Assembly: GCF_008056315.1 (NCBI RefSeq)
Contig: NZ_VRKQ01000008.1
Location: forward strand, 1,134,957-1,198,956
Reading direction: 5' to 3'
Source of the DNA: Seonamhaeicola maritimus
Lineage (GTDB): Bacteria > Bacteroidota > Bacteroidia > Flavobacteriales > Flavobacteriaceae
Length of the DNA: 64,000 nt
A model generated the notes under the pieces. It saw only the letters and a program-made list of their open reading frames with translations. It was not told where the DNA came from and did not search any database. Shown piece after piece: positions 54,464 to 61,753 of the stretch. Position numbers and translations under genes: made by a program. Positions within the stretch are counted from its first letter, which is position 1, and every line of letters starts with the position of its first letter.

Positions 54464-55363
54464 CTAAAAATTTTCTACTAACTCTTCAATGCTTGAATAA
54501 ATGGATACTTTATTGGGTAATTTATTAATATCAAAATCAGCTAATCTAGGGCCAAGAAGCATTAAATTATGCTCACTTTCTTCTAAAAGTAAACTATTGA
54601 AATTATCAATGTATTCAGGGATTTTATCAATTTCTGGGTTTACAGTGAAATAAGAAACAAAGGTAATTTCATTAAAAAACTCTAAAACACTCGAAAGGCT
54701 TTGCATTGGCACACTTTCACCTAAGAAAATGGTATGAAAACCTTTGCTTCTCAGTTGATAATTAATAAAAAGAAGCCCAATATCATGTATTTCGTTATCT
54801 GGTAAATAAAGTATATAGGTTTTAGAGTTTGGTTGAGGTTCTAAACTCTGTAACCTTTCAATGTTTAAAAGTATCTTTTGCTTTATATGAGTAGAAAGAA
54901 AATGTTCATGTGCAGGAGTGATCGTGTCAGTCTGCCATAGAATTCCTATTTCGTTAAGTAATGGTAAAAAGATAGTATAGAAAATATCGCTAAAGCTTTT
55001 ATTTTCTATTAGATTGTTATATGTATTGTAAAACAGAACTTGATCAAAATTAATCATCGCCATTTTAAAGGCATTTATAGCATGGTCTTCTACTTTAGAT
55101 CTTGAAGCAAGTTCTCTTACTTTAATGGGTATTTCCTCTTCTCCCAAGTTGGCAATTTTAGATATTTTTAAACCATTATTGTTTAAAAAGGTAATATTTA
55201 ATAATTTTTGAAGACTACCAATACTGTAGGTTCTAATATTTGTATCCGTTCTGTTGGGTTGCAGTAAATTATAACGTTTTTCCCATATTCTAATGGTATG
55301 CGCCTTAATTCCTGTAAGGTTTTCTAAATCCTTTATGCTAAAATTAACTTGTATATTGTTCAT
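54464..55363 (-). CDS. MerR/CarH-like transcriptional regulator with B12-binding domain
   Basis: 299 aa. The N-terminal MerR winged helix is FSIKDLENLTGIKAHTIRIWEKRYNL. The C-terminal half has the photoreceptor-type W143-x9-E153-H154 cap motif and the ExHxxG cobalamin motif (E191-x-H193-x2-G196), with H193 as the lower axial ligand. CarH proteins sense light through adenosylcobalamin and repress carotenoid genes in the dark. The adjacent crt operon supports this role. Confidence 0.86.
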   Translation of the reverse strand: MNNIQVNFSIKDLENLTGIKAHTIRIWEKRYNLLQPNRTDTNIRTYSIGSLQKLLNITFLNNNGLKISKIANLGEEEIPIKVRELASRSKVEDHAINAFKMAMINFDQVLFYNTYNNLIENKSFSDIFYTIFLPLLNEIGILWQTDTITPAHEHFLSTHIKQKILLNIERLQSLEPQPNSKTYILYLPDNEIHDIGLLFINYQLRSKGFHTIFLGESVPMQSLSSVLEFFNEITFVSYFTVNPEIDKIPEYIDNFNSLLLEESEHNLMLLGPRLADFDINKLPNKVSIYSSIEELVENF

Positions 55364-55376
55364 TAATAATTAATAT

Positions 55377-55392
55377 AAGTTAAACAAAAGTA
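55377..55392 (-). promoter_or_regulatory. Candidate operator/-7 box of the carH-like gene
   Basis: On the coding strand TACTTTTG (55392-55385), a -7-type box, is joined to TTTAACTT. The 13-mer AAGTTAAACAAAA (55377-55389) is identical to 54437-54449 before crtI, suggesting autoregulation. No clear -33 box. Confidence 0.5.
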
Positions 55393-55501
55393 GTGAATTT
55401 GTTCGAAACTATCTAGAAAAATGAAAAATAAACCATAATTAATTTATTTAAATCCATTTATGGTATGGAAAAATCTCTCCGACTTTAAATAAATCTATTT
55501 C

Positions 55502-55532
55502 TTTGTAAAGCCATTAGTATAACCTATTTTTG
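55502..55532 (+). promoter_or_regulatory. Predicted promoter of the octaheme cytochrome gene
   Basis: TTTG (55502-55505), 19-nt spacer, TATTTTTG (55525-55532), a perfect Bacteroidota -33/-7 pair. The ATG is at 55601. Confidence 0.7.
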
Positions 55533-55600
55533 ATGCGTTTATATTCACCTAATTTGGCGTCCATTAAGCTATGTTTTCAAATTTCATTTTTTCAAAATCA

Positions 55601-57841
55601 ATGACAAATAAATTATTTTTTGTGCTTCTTATCATGTTTGCATTTTCTTGTAATAATAAGAAACAAAAGTATGTTGAGGCTAAAAAGGAAAGTGTTTTTG
55701 TGTCTTCTGGTTTAATTCCTGATGATCATTTTTTAGGCGATAAGGCTTGTGCAGAATGTCATTTAGATGAAGTTAAAGAATGGACAGGTTCTCACCATGA
55801 TAAGGCAATGCAGATTGCCACGGACGAAACAATATTAGGAAATTTTAATAATGCTAAATTTACCAGTCAAGGTGTGGCATCGCGTTTTTTCATTAAGGAC
55901 GGTGTTTATTTTGCTAATACAGAAGGTCCTGATGGTAAAAATCATGATTATAAAATTGAGTATGTTTTTGGAATTACTCCGTTACAACAATATATAGTTA
56001 AATTTCCAGACGGACATTACCAATGCTTAAGAACAGCTTGGGATACCGAAGAAAACAAGTGGTTTGATTTGTATCCAGATTTTAAGGTGGTCCATTCAGA
56101 ATGGTTACACTGGTCTAGAGGTGGGCTGAATTGGAATAATATGTGTGCTGATTGTCATTCAACTAACGTTAGGAAGAACTACAAACAGGCAGACCATAGT
56201 TATGATACAAAATATGCAATAATTAATGTGAATTGTGAAGCTTGTCATGGCCCTGGAAAAGACCATGCTGAACAAGCTCAAAAATTTGGTGACGATTATA
56301 AAGCTACTGAGGGGGAGATGTGGATGACTTTAGATACAGAACCGAAAGAGTTGGTAGATCAGTGTGCAAGATGTCATATGAGAAGAGAACAATTTTCTGG
56401 TCACTTTAATTTTGAAGGTACTATGATGGATCATTACTTTCCACAAATTTTAGCTAATAATTTGTACCACCCAGACGGTCAGATCTTAGACGAGGTTTAT
56501 GTATATGGGTCCTTTGTTCAAAGTAAAATGTATCAGCATAATGTTACCTGCACCAATTGTCACAACCCGCACTCCTTAAAACTTAGGATTGAAGGTAATG
56601 CCTTGTGTCTCCAGTGTCATGAGCAACCAAAATATGATGTGCCTTCACATCATTTTCACGAGGAAAACTCACAAGGTGCTCAGTGTATAAACTGCCATAT
56701 GGACGGAAAGGTTTATATGGGTAATGATTACAGGCGTGATCACAGTTTTAGAATACCTAGACCAGATCAAAGTATTAAATACGGTACGCCAAATGCTTGT
56801 ATTAGATGTCATACAGATAAAACTAATGAATGGGCTTGGGAGGATTTCAAAAAGAATTATGGCGAGCCAGATTACACCCATTTCTCTGATTTATTAGCAC
56901 CAGGTTTTACAGGTGAAGCTAATGGGTATCATGATTTATTAACCATGGCCAGTGACACAATTTATCCGGCTATAGCAAGAGCTTCAGCTGTTAATTTAAT
57001 GACAAATTACTTTAATGAAGAGGTTATTAATGACATGCTTCGCTTTTTAAAAGATGATTCTCCAATTGTTAGAGGTGCTACTGTTGATGCGCTTAGTGAA
57101 ATTACTAATGAAGATTATGTAAAGGCATTTTTACCATTATTAAAAGACCCTAAACGTACAGTAAGAGTCAAAGCATTTTTTGCATTAAGTTCTTTGGATG
57201 AACTACAAATTCCAGAGGAATACAAAGAGGCATATAAAAAAGTTAAAAAAGAGTTTGAAGTCCACTTAAGTGTAACATCTGATTTTGCAGGAGGACGTGC
57301 CAAACGTGGAGGCTATTATTTAAAGAAAGGTGACATAATAAATGCCATAAAATCTTTTGAAAGTGCTCTGGAAGTTGATAACCTAAATAACATTATTAGA
57401 AGTAATTTGGCTAACCTATATTACAGAAATGGGCAGGTGAAGGAGGCCGAAGAAGCCTTTAAAATGGTTATTAATCAAGAACCTGAATTTGGTCAAACAT
57501 ATTATTCATATTCACTCTTATTAGGTGAACAAAATAGAATTGAAGAAGCTATTACTCAAATGGAGCTAGCTATTAAGTACATGCCACAAAATATTCGGTT
57601 TTATTATAATTTGAGTCTGCTTTACGATAAAGTAAATAACTTTAAACAGGCTGAAAAAGTAGCAGTGAATGGTTTAAAGTTAGCACCTCAAAATGGTGAT
57701 TTGTTATATGTTTTGGCTTATCTATATCAAAAGCAAGGGGAGCTAGCAAAAGCTAGAAATATTGCCCAACAGTTGGTACAATTGTATCCTAATAATCAAA
57801 CGTATGTATCAATGTTTAATCAATTAAGAGGATTGCAGTAG
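55601..57841 (+). CDS. Octaheme c-type cytochrome lipoprotein with HEAT-like and TPR repeats
   Basis: 746 aa from ATG 55601 (MTNKLFFVLLIMFAFSCNNK, lipobox Cys); an upstream ATG at 55571 is less likely. Eight CxxCH heme motifs occur in order: CAECH, CADCH, CEACH, CARCH, CTNCH, CLQCH, CINCH, CIRCH. The middle (LMTNYFNEEVINDMLRFL, SPIVRGATVDALSEI) is HEAT-like, and the C-terminus has several TPR units (FESALEVDNLNNIIRSNLANLYYRNGQ, AEEAFKMVI). Multiheme cytochromes of this kind are envelope electron-transfer or nitrite-reductase-like proteins; the exact donor and acceptor are unknown. Confidence 0.87.
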   Translation: MTNKLFFVLLIMFAFSCNNKKQKYVEAKKESVFVSSGLIPDDHFLGDKACAECHLDEVKEWTGSHHDKAMQIATDETILGNFNNAKFTSQGVASRFFIKDGVYFANTEGPDGKNHDYKIEYVFGITPLQQYIVKFPDGHYQCLRTAWDTEENKWFDLYPDFKVVHSEWLHWSRGGLNWNNMCADCHSTNVRKNYKQADHSYDTKYAIINVNCEACHGPGKDHAEQAQKFGDDYKATEGEMWMTLDTEPKELVDQCARCHMRREQFSGHFNFEGTMMDHYFPQILANNLYHPDGQILDEVYVYGSFVQSKMYQHNVTCTNCHNPHSLKLRIEGNALCLQCHEQPKYDVPSHHFHEENSQGAQCINCHMDGKVYMGNDYRRDHSFRIPRPDQSIKYGTPNACIRCHTDKTNEWAWEDFKKNYGEPDYTHFSDLLAPGFTGEANGYHDLLTMASDTIYPAIARASAVNLMTNYFNEEVINDMLRFLKDDSPIVRGATVDALSEITNEDYVKAFLPLLKDPKRTVRVKAFFALSSLDELQIPEEYKEAYKKVKKEFEVHLSVTSDFAGGRAKRGGYYLKKGDIINAIKSFESALEVDNLNNIIRSNLANLYYRNGQVKEAEEAFKMVINQEPEFGQTYYSYSLLLGEQNRIEEAITQMELAIKYMPQNIRFYYNLSLLYDKVNNFKQAEKVAVNGLKLAPQNGDLLYVLAYLYQKQGELAKARNIAQQLVQLYPNNQTYVSMFNQLRGLQ

Positions 57842-58308
57842 TTAATATCTATGTGACTTTCAAAGATTTTTGCTCAAAACTTTAAGTTTTTAAGGAAATT
57901 TCTTTTGGTGAAATTTTAGAGCCTTGTAGAAAATTATTGTTTCTTATGTTCCCGATTTAAGAATCTACCAACTTGTTTAACTATTATGGGCAACCGAAAG
58001 TTGTGCTTTTTACCTAATCTTACTACTGAATATCTAGATCTGGAACTTAAGAGTGTTTGGTTTTTAGAGCAAGAACCGTTTGTTTTAAATTATAGAAATA
58101 GGAGATAATTCTTTTGAGATTTTGTTCGAGACATCTTTAATAATAGTATTATATGCTTTTATTAAAGTAAAATAAATATGGAAGTGTAGCTAAAACATAT
58201 CATTTCTTTTAAGTTCTTTTTTGCAAAGTAAAGTGATTTGATAAACAAAAAATGGATTGAAGATGAATGAAATATAATTGTTATTTTTACCTAAAAACTA
58301 ATTAACCC
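57842..58308. other. Intergenic region before the efflux operon
   Basis: 467 nt, AT-rich. It holds a 40-codon open frame (57986-58108, plus) with no recognisable family, a TTGTTTAAC sequence at 57973-57981 matching the crt-region half-site, and a weak TTGA-N21-TATTTTTA promoter-like pair (58257-58289) before the tolC-like gene. Nothing else was recognised. Confidence 0.55.
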
Positions 58309-60639
58309 ATGAAAAGAACTCTAATATTTTTCGTTGCATTATTTTTGCAATTAAGTTATTCCCAAAATATAAATATTGGTCTTTTAACAGATAAAAATAC
58401 ACCAGATGTTCAACCGCTTTTAGAACAGTTAAAAAGAGAAATCACTGCAGTTTTAGGACAAGGTAAGACTGTTAACTTTCAAAAAGTGCTTTCAAATAAT
58501 TTTAGCTTACTCAAAGCTAAAGAAAATTATCAGTCTTTAATTGATGGAGATACTGACCTTATTTTGGCTTTTGGGGTAATAGATAATATTGTTTTAAGCC
58601 AACAAGAATATTATGCTAAACCTGTCATTGTTTTTGGTTCTATTAATTCAGATTTCATCAATTTGCCACCAGAACGTATAACATCTGGTATAAATAATAT
58701 TACTTACATAATTGCTCCATTATCTTACAAGAAGGATTTAGATACTTTTAAAACCGTTTATGATTATGAAAATATTGGTATTTTAATAGAGCAAAATATA
58801 ATTGATGTTTTGCCATTAAAATCTGTATTTGATCAATATTTTCAGAAGGTGGAAAAAAAGTATCGTTTAATCCCCTTAACTGAAAATGGTATTAATGCAA
58901 GAGACTTGGAAGGAATAGATGCTGTTTATTTAGCAGGTGGTTTTGAATTTAGTGATGCTCAATTTGAGAATTTAACCTCAGTTATAAATTCTAAAAAGCT
59001 ACCATCATTTTCTGCAAATAGAGTTAAAGATGTTGAGCGTGGTATATTGGCTACTAGTCAACCCCAAACAAATTTAAATCAGTTTTTTAGACGTATTGCA
59101 TTAAATATTGAAGCTATTACAAATGGGACTAATGCTTCAGAACTACCCTTGTTGTTAGAGTATAAAAACAAGCTAACCATCAATTATAATACTGCTAAGC
59201 TCATTGATTTTCCATTGCGTTATGCTATGTTGGGAACCGCTGATTTCATTGGAGGCGAATTAGAACCAAATACTGAAAGCATGATGTCTATATTGGATAT
59301 TATGAATGGTGTTCTTGATAAGAATTTAAGTCTATCTTCTAGTGAAAAGAGTGTCGAATTAAGTGGTCAAGATGTTAAAACAGCTAAAAGTGGTTATTTG
59401 CCCAATGTATCTGCTGGTGTAAGTGGGGTTTATCTAGATCCCAGAGTAGCGGAAATTTCAAATGGCGCAAACCCAGAGTTCTCAACATCTGGGAATATTG
59501 TTTTAGAACAATTAATCTATTCAGAAAGTGCTTCAGCCAATATCGATATTAGGAAAGAATTACAAAAAGCAGAACAAGCCATTTATGATACAAATGAACT
59601 CGATGCTTTATTGAATGCTACTGTAGCTTATTTTAATGCCTTGATTTTAAAAACAAATACAAGTATTCAGAATCAAAACCTCCAAGTTACAAAGCGTAAT
59701 TTAGAAATAGCAGAACAAAACTTTGAAGCAGGTGAATCTGGGAAATCAGATGTGTTACGTTTCAGGAGTCAATTAGCTCAAAATATGCAAAGCCTTATAG
59801 AAGCTAGAAATCAATTGCAACAAGCATTTTTCACTATTAATCAATTGATGAATGTATCAATTAATAAAGACATTGACATTCTGGATGCTGAACTTTCCGA
59901 AGGTGTTTTTAAGAATTATAAATATGATGACTTTTACAAGATTTTAGACGACCCGAAATTACAACCCACTTTAATTGAATTTTTGATACAAGAAGCAAAA
60001 AAGAACGCTCCTGAGTTAAAGAATATAGATTATAATTTAAATGTTACAAAACGCACTTATGATTTAAATGATTATGGTCGTTTTATTCCAACAGTTGCTT
60101 TACAGGGCCAATACAGTTTGGCAATTTCTCAGTCTGGAAAAGGCACAACGATACCTGATGGATTTCCAATAGCACCTGATGGAACATACAACGTTGGTTT
60201 AAATATATCTTTGCCTATATTTAATCAAAACCAAAGAAACATAAATAGACAATCAGCTTTTATACAAGAGGAACAACTGGGTTTTGAAAGACAAAATATA
60301 GAATTAAACATTGAGAAAAATGTTAATGATGTGGTACTGGATTTGATTAATCAAATAGCAAATATCGAAATTTCTAAAGTATCAGAAGAAACAGCAAAAG
60401 AAAGTTTAGACCTCACACAAAATGCTTACCAACAGGGCGCAGTTCCCATTATTCAGTTAATTGATGCGCAGACCAATTATTTGCAAGCGAAGTTAGCAAG
60501 GTCTACGGCCAATTATAATTACTTAATAACCTCAATGCAATTAGAACGCGCCATAGGGTACTTCTTTTTAACCCATTCTGAAGATAATAATCAAGCATTC
60601 ATCCAAAGAGCCAACCAATATATTTTAAATAAAAACTAA
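58309..60639 (+). CDS. TolC family outer-membrane protein fused to an ABC-type periplasmic-binding-like domain
   Basis: 776 aa with a signal peptide (LIFFVALFLQLSYSQ). Residues about 20-285 resemble a periplasmic substrate-binding fold (NIGLLTDKNTPDVQPLLEQLKREI, TDLILAFGVIDNIVL, KPVIVFGSI). Residues about 320-760 are a TolC/outer-membrane-efflux domain, with coiled helices (ALLNATVAYFNALILKTNTSIQNQNLQVTKRNLEIAEQNF) and two halves. It is the outer-membrane channel of the operon; the fused N-domain is unusual. The adaptor gene follows 6 nt later. Confidence 0.85.
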   Translation: MKRTLIFFVALFLQLSYSQNINIGLLTDKNTPDVQPLLEQLKREITAVLGQGKTVNFQKVLSNNFSLLKAKENYQSLIDGDTDLILAFGVIDNIVLSQQEYYAKPVIVFGSINSDFINLPPERITSGINNITYIIAPLSYKKDLDTFKTVYDYENIGILIEQNIIDVLPLKSVFDQYFQKVEKKYRLIPLTENGINARDLEGIDAVYLAGGFEFSDAQFENLTSVINSKKLPSFSANRVKDVERGILATSQPQTNLNQFFRRIALNIEAITNGTNASELPLLLEYKNKLTINYNTAKLIDFPLRYAMLGTADFIGGELEPNTESMMSILDIMNGVLDKNLSLSSSEKSVELSGQDVKTAKSGYLPNVSAGVSGVYLDPRVAEISNGANPEFSTSGNIVLEQLIYSESASANIDIRKELQKAEQAIYDTNELDALLNATVAYFNALILKTNTSIQNQNLQVTKRNLEIAEQNFEAGESGKSDVLRFRSQLAQNMQSLIEARNQLQQAFFTINQLMNVSINKDIDILDAELSEGVFKNYKYDDFYKILDDPKLQPTLIEFLIQEAKKNAPELKNIDYNLNVTKRTYDLNDYGRFIPTVALQGQYSLAISQSGKGTTIPDGFPIAPDGTYNVGLNISLPIFNQNQRNINRQSAFIQEEQLGFERQNIELNIEKNVNDVVLDLINQIANIEISKVSEETAKESLDLTQNAYQQGAVPIIQLIDAQTNYLQAKLARSTANYNYLITSMQLERAIGYFFLTHSEDNNQAFIQRANQYILNKN

Positions 60640-60645
60640 CCCATT

Positions 60646-61734
60646 ATGAAATTACACATATACAAATTGTCAATTTTAGCTTTAGTCATAAACCTTTCTT
60701 CCTGTAAGGATAAAGTTGAGGTTAAAGAAGAAGTATTGAGACCTGTGAAGTACGAAGTTGTTGGAACTCCAAACGTTCAGGGCACAAGAACATATAGTGG
60801 AACAGCAAAATCTAGTAACGCCATTGGATTAAGTTTTAGAAGCGGTGGAATTATCACTAAAGTAAACCATTGGAAAGGTGCACAGGTTAAAAAAGGAGCT
60901 ATTATTGCTAGGTTGGATAATGTTGAGGCAAACCTAGCGTATGAGCAATCTGTTTCAGCCTTAAATGCAGCAAAGTCTGCTATGAATACAGCTAAGTCGA
61001 GTTTAGATAGAATTAAGTCGCTATATGAAAAAGGAAGCAATTCATTAAGCGATTATGAAAAAGCAAAAAACTCATATCAAACAGCTTTAGATCAGTTTGA
61101 ATCTGCAAAACGAAATAAAAGTATACAAGCTACGCAATTAAGTTATGGTATCATCAAAGCTCCAAAAGATGGCGTAATCGTTTGGACAGACGGTGCAGTT
61201 AATGAGCAAGTTTCGGCTGGTCATCAATTTGCAGAATTGAACGCAGGAAAAGATATGAAGGTTGAGGTTGGATTACCAGAGGCTGTTATTAATAAGGTAA
61301 AAGTTGATATGGCTACCAAAATTGAGTTTTCGGCTATTGAGGATAAAGTTTTTGAAGGTAGAGTTTTTGAAGTATCACCAAGTATAGACCCCAATTCGTC
61401 TACCTATATTACAGCAGTTGCAATAATTAATCCTATTCCAGAAATTAAATCGGGCATGGCAACAAATGTCATTTTTGATTTTGAGCAAGATGAAAGTATT
61501 GCAAATGATACATTGGTTGTGCCTGTTAAGTCTGTAGGAGAAGATGGTAACGGTAATTTTGTATTTATAGTAGAATCAAGCGATGGGATAACGGGAACTG
61601 TAAAAAAACAACAAATTGAAATTGGTGAATTAACACCATCTGGATTTGAAGTGAAAAAAGGTTTAAATTCTGGAGACAAAATAGCAACGGCAGGATTACA
61701 AACCTTAATAAACGGACAAAAAGTAAGATTATAA
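60646..61734 (+). CDS. RND efflux periplasmic adaptor (membrane fusion protein)
   Basis: 362 aa lipoprotein (leader ALVINLSSCKDK). The HlyD/AcrA-type layout is seen: a beta segment and lipoyl half (GLSFRSGGIITKVNHWKGAQVKKGAIIARLDNVEA), a coiled-coil hairpin (LNAAKSAMNTAKSSLDRIKSLYEKGSNS), the second lipoyl half (IIKAPKDGVIV) and a C-terminal beta barrel ending GDKIATAGLQTLINGQKVRL. It bridges the pump and the TolC-like channel. It sits between the two in the operon, 6 nt after and 19 nt before. Confidence 0.93.
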   Translation: MKLHIYKLSILALVINLSSCKDKVEVKEEVLRPVKYEVVGTPNVQGTRTYSGTAKSSNAIGLSFRSGGIITKVNHWKGAQVKKGAIIARLDNVEANLAYEQSVSALNAAKSAMNTAKSSLDRIKSLYEKGSNSLSDYEKAKNSYQTALDQFESAKRNKSIQATQLSYGIIKAPKDGVIVWTDGAVNEQVSAGHQFAELNAGKDMKVEVGLPEAVINKVKVDMATKIEFSAIEDKVFEGRVFEVSPSIDPNSSTYITAVAIINPIPEIKSGMATNVIFDFEQDESIANDTLVVPVKSVGEDGNGNFVFIVESSDGITGTVKKQQIEIGELTPSGFEVKKGLNSGDKIATAGLQTLINGQKVRL

Positions 61735-61753
61735 TAACTAAAAAACTAACCTT

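Noticed and set aside
55571-55600. 10-residue N-terminal extension of the octaheme cytochrome
   Set aside because: A start at 55601 gives a proper lipoprotein signal peptide; the extension would put charged and polar residues ahead of it.
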